Origin: Anseranas semipalmata
Lineage: Eukaryota > Chordata > Aves > Anseriformes > Anseranatidae
Assembly (NCBI GenBank): GCA_013399115.1
Contig: VXAA01001241.1
Coordinates: 458,768-522,767, forward strand
Direction of reading: 5' to 3'
DNA length: 64,000 nt
The translations under genes and the position numbers were made by a program. Shown piece after piece: positions 9,709 through 22,734 of this stretch. Numbering within the stretch: position 1 is the first letter of the stretch; each line of letters starts with the position of its first letter. Under the pieces are notes generated by a model, which was given only the letters and a program-made list of their open reading frames with translations, did no database searches and was not told where the DNA came from.

Positions 9709-12389
9709 CCAGACACACCTCTAATCTCAAACTATGGGTTTCAGCAGAATAATTTTTTTTTTTTTTGTGGTAGAATAAACTCAATATAACTGGATTTACA
9801 CTTTTATTTAGTTATTTTAGGAGCATCTGGTTTACTGGCAGATGGATATAATCTTGCCTTCTTGAGGCCTGTCTCATTTTACTTGCTCAGGAGTTGATTT
9901 GGGAGGTAGAGTACAAAATCTCGGTATGGGTTTACTGGTGCTTGCCACAGATGTAGTGAATTAATCCTAGTGAGAATGAGAACCCTTTTGTGATTATAAT
10001 GGTAGTCCAGCTTGTGTTCTGTACACATCCTAAAGAGGATATCTCCAACATATTATTGGTTTTTACAGCTATGTTTTTTTTAATATTTGACATGAACTTT
10101 TCAAATGCAAAATTTAGTTCTTCTATTTCAGACGTGGTAGGTTTTTGGTTGCTTAAAACGTAGCCATTTATTCATTTGTTTTAAAGATTAGTAAATAAGT
10201 AAAGGTTAGTGAAGGGCTCTTTGACTTAAAATTACGAAAGTGATCAGTTCCTACTTCCTCATTACCTTTTCCTTAAATGTGCATTGCTAGCACATTTAGT
10301 TGAATATGTACAGCAGAAGCAGATTTACTTCATACAAGTCTTTACTGACCTAGCTTTCTATACCCCCTGGCAATCAGTTCCATGCTTATACAATACAACA
10401 TTAATGATAATGTGAATATATAAATTAAAACAATTTGTGTAATATTAGAGAGATTTTTTTGTTTTACAAGATTGCATCTTTGTATTTTTTATTGTTAGCT
10501 ATATCATAACTATAAAGTGGCACATTTCACGGACAGTTGAAGTTTCCCTCACTTTAGCAGAAATCTAGCTCATTATGCAGATATCCGCTTTTGACAATGA
10601 GCATCTGCAGCTACTCAAGGCGTGGATATGGTGGTGTATGTGTGTAGGCATCTTCATTTGTTATGCTGTTATCCCAGAATAAATATGCAGAATATCTTGC
10701 AGTAGAACAATCACAATGCAAAAAAAGCAGCACACTGATGTTTTGTTATATGATAGCTGACTGTGCTGCTGGTTATAAAGCAAGTAGTTAAATCCAAGTG
10801 GAACAAATTTTCCTTTTTAAAAATATTTTAAATATTTGCTTTATCTCATTTTTTTATTCAATCTCCTTAGCAACAGAAACATCTGTTTCTTTTCTCTTAG
10901 TCATTACATTCAAAGAAAGTAGCTGCTTCAAATATAATGAAAGCAATTTCTATGGATTGGGTAGCTATTAATTGTTGCCAAGATGTTTTATTGTAATAAT
11001 AAGATATGCAACAATTGGCATTTTTTAAAATTGAAATATAGCTGTCTGGTTAACCTGTGCTGGGTAGGTGAGCTATAATCCATCAGTTCTTACAGTGCAT
11101 TTATTGTGTGATCTTTTTGTGCAACAGAGACAAGAGTAAGCATGGTTTATCTAGGAGATATTTGGTATCAATGTGTGGATTGTTTTTTGCACCTAGTGTT
11201 TTCTTAACTTGCAACTTCAAAACAGATTGTCAGAGAATTTGCCTTGAAGATAGAGGACTAAATATGCATGGCCTTACAAATACGTATTTTTGTATGCCAA
11301 TCTAGAATACGAAATGTAGAATTAATATAAATATGGACTTTGTGATGCTCTTTCTCAAATTACTGTATATTTTTTCTGGAGATTTTGATAATTTAAAGCT
11401 GTTATTTTGTTTCAAAAGGACTTCCTGATCCATAATTTCCATGCGTAGGGCCAAGAATTCACTCTAAATCACAAGATATTGGTATACGTAAGGGAGAGTT
11501 ATAAAGGAATGAGACAGGACTGCCGGATTGGGCTAGGAACAGATCTCTTCAACCCAAGAGAAACAGACTTGCTTTGCAGAGGTGAGACAGAAGGACCTTT
11601 GCTACTACCGTAGTCTTGAGTGACTGTTATTTAGAGCTAACTGCACATGGGTGGACCTATGCACGTGCTTGAAAACTAGTGCAAAGCATTTAACTTACCT
11701 CTAGGTATTATGAACTAGTTAGTTTATAACATAGAGGTTAGTAATGACATTGGGGGGGAAAAAAAAGAATTTTTTTCAGATGGGCGAAATCAGGAAGGCT
11801 TAAGGTCAACTGGAGCTAAACTAGCAAGGGATAGCAAGAGTAACAAGAAAGGGTCCTACAGGTGTGTAAGCTCATTGCAGAAGGAATTTCTGGGTAGCCA
11901 TGGATCTGCTGTGGAATGCGAAGAAAACTTAGTGACAGACAGTGTGAAAAAAGATGAAGTACCTGATGCCAGTATTGCCTCGCTTTTCCCAAGGGATGTC
12001 TATTTCCACACCAGGTGGTGTGTGTACCATCACCCCAGTTTGGGAACAAGAAATGCAGCCAGTAGCCATACTGGTAAAAGGCTAGTTTTATGCCCTTTGT
12101 ACGTATGATGGCCTGCCTCATCGCAGTCCCTGGAAAGATCATGATTATAGATTTGAGATCCACTTGCAAGCATTTGAAGGCTAAGAAGGTAACCAGTAAG
12201 AGTATGGGGTTTACTAAAGGGCTGCTAGTGTTTCACCGGTCTGATTACCTTCTGCATTGAAATGAGTGGCTGTGTCAGTCCTTTTGCACATTTTAATATC
12301 TTTTTATTCTTTTTTTCAGTACACTTGCACCCTGAAGCCATACAATAGATTTTCTCAGGCTCTTCTGCACAATATTTGTGGTGTTGGTG

Positions 12390-12410
12390 TTTTATTTATT
12401 TATTTATTTT
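12390..12410. repeat. (TTTA)n microsatellite
   Basis: About five TTTA units followed by GGGGTGGGAGG. Confidence 0.85.
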
Positions 12411-14143
12411 GGGGTGGGAGGGTGTTCTCTCCTATTGCTCTTACACATACTACAGTCAGACAGCATTACAGCAGGAAAAACAAAATGAAGCCTTTAGCTT
12501 GAATTTTACTCCAAGGACCAGCAAAACTTTCAATTAGAGAAAGAAAATATGAAGAAGATTACTGTTATGCTACCACCTATAATCCCGTTTGTACTTTTCC
12601 TGATGCTTTCTTTTTCTTCGTCTCTCTTCAACCCTGAAAATAATAATTTTACATAATTCTACCTCCTGGCACATGTGGGCGGCAAAAAATGGCTTTGAGA
12701 AGCTTTACCAAAGGACCATCTGCAGCCTGTATGAGGGCCAAGAACACTGAGAACTTCCCTCCGTAGAAGAACGGAAGAGCTGGGTGGAGCGGTGAGCAGT
12801 AAACTATGGCTGTAATCCTTTTAACTGGCTCGCACATCAGACAGATGGGCAGGTGCCCAAATGCCGTTCCCCTGGGAATTCTGGGTACCGGGCCATACTC
12901 TGGTCTCCTCCTTAGGTTTCACTCTTGCTCATAAAGCAGTATTGGAAACCGTTTGCATTCAAGTTGGATGCACAGAGTAGTCTGAAATACAAACATTAAA
13001 GGATTCCTGATTGTGCAGTAAATGCACGTTCTTCACATCTGTCATACGCTGACAGTGGAGCTGGTTAGCAGTTTTCCTCAGGGGTGAGATGACTATAGGC
13101 AGGTAAAGGAAGGACTTTTGAGGAAGGCTGGGCAGGGAGTTTTGGCAAGATGGGCATCGTTTTCTGTTCATCCTCCTGTAACTTCTGCGGATGGGCAAGA
13201 GGAAAGGCATCTGAGGGAGGACGGCAGAAGAGAGGGCTTTCGTCAGTTGTGGGCAGGGACGGCATTACAAAAATGACAGAGATGGTTGTTACAAGGAGGA
13301 GCCCTTACGCAAGAACCAAACTCTGGTGTCTTGCTGTGTAGTGTAGGCAGGGAGGCATCGCAGGCTTCTGCAGTGGCTTTCTCCTCCTCCATAGGCATCT
13401 TCTGCCTGATTCAGGCTGCTAAAGTAGGCAGTTATTCTTTAGGTGTTGAGTTTAATCCAGGTGAAGCAAATACTGGTCCTATAAAATATGAGTAGCTAAA
13501 TACTTGAAATCTTACTACCAATGTCATCATCAATAAATATTATTAGAATAAGTATATGAAATCTGTGGTCATGCATTTAATGGGAACTTGCCCATAGCTA
13601 ATTAGGTTACCTTCTTTCTTCTAGTTGAATTGCTGGAGTAGGAGACTTTTTCTTGGAAGAAGGAGATGGTGTAAATTCTTTCATGGTAGCTGCAAAGCAG
13701 GCCATGAGAAAACACTTGAAGTCATTTGGAAAAATAAGGCAGTCACCAGTGTGGTTGTTTGCAAGATATTCTAGGAATGCGAGAAAGCTTGTGACTGCAA
13801 GGTGGAAAAAGTGTAAATTGGTTTGAGATAAGAAGAACAGAAAATTCAGTTGCTTGATGTCTACTCTGCTGACCATCCAGCTATTTCAAGTATGAAAGAA
13901 ATTTTGTTTGTTTCCTCACATTTTACCTTCACTGAAAAGCCACATTTCTCTTGACACAGGGAATGATTCAGGGGAGGAATGATTCAGACATTCCCCTGTC
14001 TGAATGTTTCTTGGATTTTGTAAAATCATAGTTTACATGTTGGCGCTCTTTCTAAATAAATGTAGATGATTCTTACAGAGTATTTCAGAGTTAATTGTAG
14101 ATTTTCTTTCATGTTCTCTGCGTGTTTAGGTTTCAAATGCAAG

Positions 14144-14512
14144 CTATTTGCTACTGCCCATGGGTTTGCTTACTTGTTTAGGATGGAATTGACTTAGAAG
14201 GAAATGGCTGATTCTTTTATCATTGAAGTGGAGTGAAAGAGTAACACTGGTTAAAAATAGAAATAGCAAGCTAGGTTGCTTGCTGAAGGTAGTGTACTCA
14301 GTAAAAGTGGTTTTACATATGTTTAATGGAAATAATTCTTCAAATGCTTCCATAGAAAGTGGGTGCCTTTCTAACTTTCTCAGTAACTTATTGCTAAAGG
14401 CCATAGCTGATAATTCTGCAGCTCTTCTTGATGCCTGTCCACCAGCTATTTTTAAGGACAGACTTCTCATGAAGAATACTTCCATGATATTCAAAGAATT
14501 AATCACAGTCAA
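14144..14512 (-). other. Unassigned 122-codon open frame with antisense partner
   Basis: The minus frame starts at an ATG near 14512 and includes SLKIAGGQASRRAAELSAM and SNKLLRKLERHPLSMEAFEE, a basic then acidic helix-like stretch. The plus strand is open at the same place (14223-14516, 97 codons). Two long antiparallel frames over about 290 bp usually reflect a local shortage of stop trinucleotides rather than two genes. It may be a decayed coding fragment or a conserved exon. I recognise no family. Confidence 0.15.
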
Positions 14513-15807
14513 TTAGTTTACTGCTGATGTGGATAAGACGTAATTCTTCATGTTTCAAATCTAATTCTGGTTTAATTTGAAATTGCTACAGTTGGTAATA
14601 GAGGGCAGAAAATATACATGTAAAGTTGATATTTTCAAAGTAGGTGATAGAATATAGGTGTTAAAATGTGTATTTTAACTGTACGGAGGATTTTTTGTTT
14701 GTTTTTAATTAAATTTTTAATCAAAATAAGCCTAAGAACAATTTGAATTTATCACCTTGAGTTGGATCTAGGTTCTGGCACAATTTTACAACAGTTTTCT
14801 TGTCTGATGAGGTGACACTATACTTTTGTAATATAAGGAAAAATTTCAGAAAGAAACCAGTGAGAATAATTGTCTTCAAGAAAGGTAGGAACACGTGTTG
14901 GGCAGTTACCGCTCTAAGATCTCACATATTTATTTTGAGTTGAGGGTAAATTTTCAGTAAAACTACTGCATAAATGAAAATTACAGAACCCAAAATTACT
15001 TAGATATTGATTTTGACTTTACTATAATGATTATTCATTATTGTGAGAGATCACAAGTGCACACACACATCAACACTAAACGACATTTTAAATATATATT
15101 CCAGGTATACTCTTAAAAAATGTACTATTTTTAACAAATTTATATTAGAGACATCTATAGAACCTACTGCATTGTGGAATCCAGGGAAATTTAAAATCTG
15201 TGAAAAAATACTTTTCATCCACAAAGGAAATAGGGTATTTGACAACATGCATTTGTCTACAAAATGCGAAGCAATATCTGATGAAATACGCTTTGTCAAT
15301 AAAATAAATTGCCAAACAAAATATAATCCTTCCTCAAAATACATTTAGCCTACGCAGTGAAATAACCTACTTCCACAAAGTGCATTTTGTTGCTTGAATT
15401 ATTTTGATTTGCTGTCTATCAGAATCTGTAGATAGTGTTCTTTTCTCAGACACTGTATATCAACCTTATTTTATTATATATGGATAAAATACATTTAATT
15501 TGAAGGTAGACATTTGATAGGATACCTTAAACTGGTATTGGTTTAACGGAAATGATAAACTGCAGGCATTCACTGTTTGTGGTGTGAGAGGCTCACTTCT
15601 CTTCCTAACTATGCTTATAATATAATGGTTCCGTAGTTTGTAATTCAGCTACTGTTGCACAATCTTAGGTGTGTTTAGTTTCCTTCCGGTGAAGAGTCTC
15701 TGTGAATTGCACACTGTACTGAAACAAAGTGCGCAACTGTTTAGCCGATAGACAAAAATGTTAGTAATTGTTCAAATTTCTCATGCGTTGTCAGTCACGT
15801 ATCTGGT

Positions 15808-15855
15808 GTTACCTACATCCACGAACCATGGGTTACCTACATCCACGAACCATGG
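15808..15855. repeat. Perfect 24-bp tandem duplication
   Basis: Two identical adjacent copies (15808-15831 and 15832-15855) start GTTACCTACATCC and end ACCATGG. No mismatch is seen, so the duplication is recent compared with the degenerate repeats around it, or it is a local assembly artefact. Confidence 0.9.
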
Positions 15856-18800
15856 GTTTTCAGCGAAGCCTTTCCCCGACTTAATGGAGTCATACCAGAT
15901 TCTTGTCTGAGTAAAAATTTGGAGGAGATGCAAAAAGAGAGTGTGTAAGCTGAAGAATAGCTGTTCAATTCCTAGTTAATTGAAAGTCTGTGCATTATTG
16001 TAATACTTTTAGAACACAATTTTTCAGTGAAACAACTCCTTGCTGATCTTTAAACTTTAAAAAGGTCTTAGTTGTGTATGTGTAAAGGTGTAGTCATCAA
16101 GAAGGATGTAGGAATTCTTTGGAAAAGGTTGCCAAAAGCTTAAATCTCTGCGGAGAAAAACAAGGGTCCCACTGAGTTTTCAAACACTGGTGTATGTTGA
16201 AGTTTGTATTACTGGGCCTAGAGTTCTGTTTTGTAACAATTTTCTGAAAATTAATTACGGAGTTGCCTATTTCACAGTGCTTGTTAAAGTTAAAAGGACA
16301 TTTGATGACTCCGAGTTTTAATGTAAAGCATTAAAAGTTAAGCCGCTATGAGATTATCTTTGTATCAATCCAAATACCACTTGCGACAATAAGTAAATGT
16401 GCAAATTGTTCGGTTGTAATTTGGAAATATAGAAACAAAAGTGAAAGCAAAGCAGAAGTCTCCAACCAAGGTGGAATATCTCCTGAATTAGTGGTTGAAG
16501 GTTGTTCTTTACTCAGAAGTTAACAAGATCGTGCTTGTGTCATTGCTTGCTTTCCTGATTGCAAGAGAATTAAAAGAAAAAGTCTGAGGATTGTAAAGAC
16601 CTGAGTTCAGCAAAAACACTGAAGTGTCTGCTCAAAAGTTAAGTTTGCACTCAAATGTTTCAAATGAGAATGGCGTTACAAATTTAAAGAGAAATGGAAG
16701 TGTAGGCCACAGAGGTCTGTTAAAAGTAAGTGTATTTTGCTAAATAGAAATGAATGCTAAGGTTTCACGTTCTGCGGAAACAAAAATATACAGTGCTACA
16801 TGTGGAATACACGTAGGCCTGGTTCCTCCAGCTTCTGCGCAAATAGTTTATCAGACACTTCAGGAAGAACTGCATGGATAAAAATACGTGGATTTTTATT
16901 ATGTGTAATGAAATAAAAATTACTTTTGTTTTAAAATGTTTATTTCATTTACAATACAGTAGAAGCTCTATAACTGGGAAACTGTGTGTGTGTATGTAGA
17001 AATGGGCAAATTGGAGTGTTAATATTATCTGAATATTATGTAGCGTTATAGGAAGTGCTTGCCTCCTTCCTTTCCCCTTCAAGGCAGTATGCTTCTGTTG
17101 TTACCGTTATTTGAAAGAAGCGTGCCTGCCTGAGCTAAGTGACTGAGATGTCTATTCAGATATTTTTACCTTAATCTGGGGGATACTTCTCTTCCCTTTC
17201 TCTTTTCGCTGGCGCGTTTCTGAGATGACACAATCGTCATACATTATGAAGTACACGTTAGCTTGTGACATTGGAAAGATTTACAGAGAACTCGCTTGCC
17301 AAGAAGTAGGCTAGTCTATACATGATGTATGGGAGCCATTTTTCCCTGAACAATTTCATCGCTGTTTGAGAGAGGAGCCCAAGTACCTGAGAATAACTTG
17401 GGAAAATGTCAGCGATGTTGCATTTTTCTCTGTTTTCATGTAAACCAGGATTGCTCCTTCGTTTCTCATGTGATTTAATGCAGTAAATCTTTATAGGAGC
17501 TGTCTGAAGATTAATAGCTGTTGTAGAAGAAACTATGGACTAGATCTTTCAATTACGTTTTTGAATTATTTAACATTACATATTTTACTACATAATTAAA
17601 TGTAGCACAACTAACAAAATCAAAAAATTAGAGTTATCTTTGGAATGTGTGGCTATTGAACATCAATCTGTTCTTTTTGTTTCAGCTTGTTAGTGCACCA
17701 GGTGTTGCAGAGTTGAAATATAAAAGTGGTCTATTTATTAGACCACTATCTATTATGATTTCTCTTAATTGGTTAAGGTCTTGATTGGTCCTGTCGTGTT
17801 TCTGCGTTCGTTGAAGATACCTCTTTAGACATAGGTTGAGTATCTACCTCCATTATTGCGTGGGTCAGTGTGGACTTCTTAAAATTGCCCTCATGCAACC
17901 TAATTCTGCATTTTCCCACTTATCTTGCCATGGATCTGAATCCAGGTTATTCATTTAGTGTTTGAGGTTCCTTGAAATGAAAGGTCCTTTGGGGAGTCGG
18001 TCATGGATATTCTTTCTAGCTCGTTTCTGTTTTGGGGCAATAGAGAAAGGAAGGAAGATGCTTAAGGACTGAAAAGTCAGGCATGGGAAGTTAAAGAATT
18101 AGAGCAACTTCACAGGCAGAACTCAGAGCCTACTGCGCGCACAGGGAGACAGTACTGGAGGAATGAGGGCTATCTGCAGGTGTGAATGAGAAGTAAGAAG
18201 GTACTGTAAAAATTAGTAAGTAATGATTAATATGCAGATAATACATTTACTGCTAGAATGCTTGTTTAGTTGCAGATAGAAAGTGAAATGCACATAAATG
18301 ATTAAGTCCTTTTAAGTTACTGGAAAATATTCCTACTGTGCAATAAAAAGAAGTAAAACTAGATGAAACACTTGTACTAGAATTTATTGATGGATTAACT
18401 TAAGTTCTCTGTTGCATAAGCTACCTTCTGCAGCCCATTGCTGGAGTTCAATGCAAAACCATACTGACATAAAAAAAAAAAAACACCATTAGACTTTTCC
18501 TTTGGAAAGTTCTTATTAAAGAATGTGCGAAGTAGGTTCCCTCTTGCCTCATTAAGCCACTAGACGTATAGTCATAGTTATGCTCGTTTTTATTCTGTTC
18601 AGTGTACAATTTGAATTCAGTTCTGAAAAAATGGTAATTTAAGAAAGCTACTTCCTGAATGGCTAGATTACAACTATGCTTCCCACTTAATGTATTTTAC
18701 AGTTTAAATAGCCCGATTCATATTGTTCTGTACAAATTTTGAAGATGGTGCTAACAGAGATTAGGGTTGGAAAGTTGCTCTTGAGGCATTTTTAGCTGCT

Positions 18801-18940
18801 GCTTGTGGTAACAAGGCTTATGAGATGGTGCCTTCTGCCGCTCTGTCAAATTCATCAGCCTAAAGTTTGAACTTGTTCACCATGTCCATGACTTTGATTA
18901 AAGGCTAAGAGATCTCAAAGATAATTAATTTCCTGCAAGA
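15856..18940. other. AT-rich region without a supported gene
   Basis: Nothing but short open frames below 60 codons, a small hairpin at 17725-17747 and an A13 run at 18471-18483. No recognisable transposon. Confidence 0.4.
17725..17747. repeat. 9-bp perfect hairpin, 5-nt loop
   Basis: AGTGGTCTA at 17725-17733 and TAGACCACT at 17739-17747 flank TTTAT. No U-run or gene context suggests a function. Confidence 0.6.
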
Positions 18941-19234
18941 TCATAGAATCACCGAATGGTTTGGGTTGGAAGGGAACTTAAAGACCATCTAGTTCCAGCC
19001 CAGGTGCAGGACCTTGCACTTGGCCTTGTGGAACTTCATGAGGTTCGCACAGGCCCACCTCTCAAGCCTGTCCAGGTCCCTCTGGATGGCAGCCCTTCCT
19101 TCCCACGTGTCGGCCACACCACTCAGCTTGGTATCATGGGCAAACTTGGTGAGGGTGCACTCGATCCCACCATCCATGTCACTGGCAAAGATGTTAAACA
19201 GCACCGGTCCCAGTACTGACCCCTGTGGAACACA
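18941..19234 (-). mobile_element. CR1 LINE relic with internal deletion
   Basis: The plus strand begins TCATAGAATC and GGTTTGGGTTGGAAGG, the complement of an avian CR1 3' end. The minus strand then encodes the C-terminal part of the RT palm: [15 protein letters not shown], then [26 protein letters not shown] and [18 protein letters not shown]. The catalytic box, normally FADD in this family, reads FAHD here (about 19126-19149), so the first aspartate is lost. Directly after HLGWN, near 19000, the sequence jumps to the 3' UTR: the rest of the ORF2 C-terminus is missing. The 5' end is truncated near 19234, typical of CR1. It is dead and contains no ORF1 or endonuclease. Confidence 0.92.
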
Positions 19235-19359
19235 GATGAGGTGACAGAGAGGTCTCAAATGCCTGTATTTTGTGGAGCCCTTGGAAGAGAGGAAAAAAGG
19301 ATTTCAAAATGCATCAGCTCAATGAAAGTGTCCATCAGTGAATGTAATCGCCAAAGTTT

Positions 19360-19380
19360 AAAACAAACAAACAAACAAAA
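19360..19380. repeat. (AAAC)n microsatellite
   Basis: About five AAAC units, followed by an A-rich stretch and a CG/CA-alternating segment. Confidence 0.85.
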
Positions 19381-21209
19381 AGCATGCAGGCGCACACGCG
19401 CACATGCAAATCTATTGAGAAATAAATAGTGCGAGGTTTCATCGTTGGGGGTTTAAAAATAGTATTGTTTATTTAATAGTTTACACATCTTTTTACTGGA
19501 TATTGTAATAGAAAATCTCTCAATGGTTGAGTTCTCATGGAAAGTTAATATAAATTCTGCAAAAATTAAGTGACTGTGTATGGAGCTGATAATGTTTGGT
19601 GCAGGTGTAGTGCAGCTGTACATAATCCCAGTCTCTTAGGTGGTTTCTTGTAGGCTGTGCTAGATATTTGCACTTAGAAGAAATAAGGTATCAGTTTCTT
19701 TCCCAATGTACTTACATTGATTGAAGATGAGCAATATTTGAGCTTAATTATTTTTAAGGAAGTTTAATAATTGGAAACCAAAGATGAATGGCGTTTCAGT
19801 CCCAATGTTCAGAGTATATAGAAAATGCTGCAATTTTTCCAGGTTATGTTGTTTGCTCATGATTTAAGCACTCTAATAGTTTTACAAAGAGAAAGGAAAT
19901 GTGCATGTTCGTTAGGGTTCGTTCTGGTTACTGTGCTGCCTTAAGGCTTTTGCTTTCAGTTGCTTCCCTGCAGCAAGCTGCTTACACTTAGGTCATTTTC
20001 TTTGAAGGAAATGCACCAGCCTCTCTCTGAGTGATAACTAGCTAGATCTTCTGTTGATCGCTGATAACAACTCCATGAATTGTAGCATTCAGAATTGCTG
20101 GTCCTGAGTATCATTGCTGAGAGAGAGAAAAGCAGGGAGCAGTCGGTGTCATTTAGTCGTGGCCTCCTGCATCTCACTGTGTGCTCTCTTAGTCCATCCT
20201 CAGCCAGTCCAAAACCTTTTTGTGCCTCCTTTAACTAACAAAAAGCTTGCTTTACAAGTCTTGGTTGCCAAGTGAACCAGGATCTTGCATTTGTTTACGA
20301 GGGATAGAAGCCGGTTTTGTTCTTTAGTTTCAGTTCACATGCACTGATGTCATTCCCTTTGCAGTTCAGGTTTTGCATCTCCTTTTGTTTTTGTTGCTGA
20401 CCTGTCCACTGTTTAGGATGCAGTAAGCTAGAAATGCAGCTGAGAGTCAGATGAGCACTAGAGCAATGGAAATGGACATCTACGTTTGGCTTGTATTTCT
20501 CTTGTGCACAAACACTGGGTTGAACTTGCACCGTAAATCAATTTTAAGGGTAAAGATGGTCCTGTGATTTCGTCTACCCACCCGTAGATATGTGAGTTAT
20601 TGGAATTAAATACTATTTTGTTCATGTTCATAGATTTGTAGTGTAAAATATTTGCTAAAGTATCTGTCTCTTGACCTTTTTTGCACTTACATAGATTAAC
20701 CGATGGAAAAAGAATGAAATATGAGCATTCATAGTTATTACCAAGGCATGTAACTGTGTTTTGTGGATAAAATGAACTTGAACTCTATGGTTTTTAGTAG
20801 AAAAGCCAGGGTTGTTGAGCGAGCAGAGATGTTAGTTCTTTCTTGAACCTGCCATTCACATATTAGCAAAAATGCCTTACTTTCAATTAATAATTATTCC
20901 ATTACTGAATTTGGTTTTATTTATAGGACTAATAAAATCTCTAGATGGATTTGAGTCAAATTTTGCAGTTAACTTAAAGAAGGCTAATACCTCAAAAACT
21001 TGAATAGGATCCTGCAAGGATTTTGGTAATGAAAGATGCTGTGTACATATTTCTGTGTGGTTTTTAGTGCATTTTTCATTACCTTAAGTGCCAGAGCCAC
21101 TTCAGTCAGTTAAACAAGTCTGCCAATTATACTTTTGAGTAGAGTTTCTCCTTGGTTTATTACATTGCCTTTCAGTTTTTCTCTTCCTAAAGCCTTTAGT
21201 CAGCTGTTT

Positions 21210-21776
21210 TTATCTGAGCATTTCACAATGATGGCTTTGCAGCTTGTTTGGATGTGAACTGTGTTGACATGGACGAGCTGCTTTTGCACTGCAAGCCCAT
21301 ATTGGCTCAACAGCAGTGAGCAAATAATTGCAAAATGTGGAAAGCACGTTATCCTGTGATTGTCTGTATGAATTTAAAATTTTCTTGTTTCCTGTGTCTG
21401 TGATCAGTTTTTTGTCACAAAAGTCATCGGGGACCAGTGGTCCTCCAAGTGATGAAGCATAGTGCATTCGATTGCTGCTCTGTGTGAACAGGCGTCCAGT
21501 ATCCATTGTGGATACAGGAATTATATGCCACCAAACTGGCACAGAGATAATGCATGCCTTTTGATATTCTGTCATTCCATTTTGTACGTGCCATGCTTCA
21601 GTTGCTGCAGTTTTAGAAAAAATGTTCTGCATTGTATATAGATGGCTGCTTTTTTCAAATGTCTGCTTTGTTTTTCCTTTTTTGCACGACTGTGTGTATG
21701 CATAGGAGGGGGGCCTGGAGGGCTCTGCCTTATGATGTATGTGAAGTTCCACAAGTTTTCCTTTATTTCTCAACAT
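21210..21776 (-). other. Longest non-repeat open frame, 188 codons, unassigned
   Basis: The frame starts at ATG near 21776 (MLRNKGKLVELHIHHKAEP) and ends after CEMLR. It is rich in His, Ser, Gln and Thr, has no clear hydrophobic segment and no domain I recognise. A rough estimate for AT-rich DNA gives an expectation well below one frame this long per window, so it is unusual but not impossible by chance. A shorter frame lies opposite its start (21632-21829). It could be a noncoding transcript, a diverged single-exon gene or chance. Confidence 0.15.
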
Positions 21777-22707
21777 TAGTTGGCAGAGTTGATTTGGAAA
21801 GAGCTACCCAAACTAGGAATTATAGATGACACAACTGAGATAGATGGGAAATTAAGCTTTTTCTGTCAGTTATGGGGCTCTGACTATGTTGACATAAAAA
21901 TATAAGATAGTTTCCTAGTATAAACCTTAGAACATGTATTGGTAGACAGCATGGCAGTTGAAATTCCGAGGTGATTAGATTTATTTCTTTTATATAAATA
22001 TTGTTAATGTAAAGTGGTTGGTTAAAAGTAGAGAAAATGTAAAATATTTGTGAAAATCAAATGGTCTTTGGTAGAGCTGGGTGGAATCCCTTCTTGGGAA
22101 GGGCAACTGCAGTCTTAATCCATAAGCATAAAAAGAAGAGTAATTTGCAAGAGAAAGTCATAATAAATGTTCATTTAATTAGTTTTGCAGAGGAACAAAA
22201 TATAGGAAAAAACATTGACATAATAATAAAAGTGTGTGGTTTCTATATGAAGCTCTAAATGAGAATTGCAGTATTGATAAGTTGAACAAAAGCAACTGTC
22301 TAAGGAGGATTCAAAACGCGTGTACAATTTATCAGGGTAAAATAGCTTTATACAAACATATGTTTTGAGAAATTATTTTGAAGTGAGCATTATGAATGCT
22401 TTTCAAGTTGAGTAATGTGCAAACCTTCATCTAGGAGTTAATGCATCACCTGTAAAAAGGATCCAATAATCTCCAAGCAATGTGGTACAATATGAATATA
22501 ACTACAGAAAGACTAAAACGTAACCTTAAAGTTAAGTCAGGGGGCTTACAAGGAATAATTAAACAACCAGGAAATAAGCGGATTAGGAAAAGAGAAGAAC
22601 TTAAGTACGTAGGAATGAAAATAATTAATTCATTTAACATGAGGTTGCTCATTATATTAGTTTTTTATTAATATGAGACCATTATATAGTGATTAGTACA
22701 TACGCTT

Positions 22708-22734
22708 ATTTACTTAATAAATGAATAAGTAAAT
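22708..22734. repeat. 9-bp perfect hairpin, 9-nt loop
   Basis: ATTTACTTA at 22708-22716 pairs with TAAGTAAAT at 22726-22734. AT-rich, likely incidental. Confidence 0.55.

Larger units (their letters stand above)
5026..15807. other. AT-rich region without a supported gene
   Basis: It contains T17 at 7348-7364, a TA/TG microsatellite near 9629-9708, T14 at 9753-9766, a TTTA tract at 12390-12410, small palindromes at 7216 and 8471, and weak open frames at 8950-9270 and 14144-14512. No RNA gene or transposon was recognised in the remainder. Confidence 0.4.

Noticed and set aside
9516..9789. Frames rich in YIYI and HTHT on both strands
   Set aside because: Translation of the TA/TG microsatellite.
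18956..19244. Plus-strand frames of 87 and 76 codons
   Set aside because: They are antisense shadows of the minus-strand CR1 reverse transcriptase.
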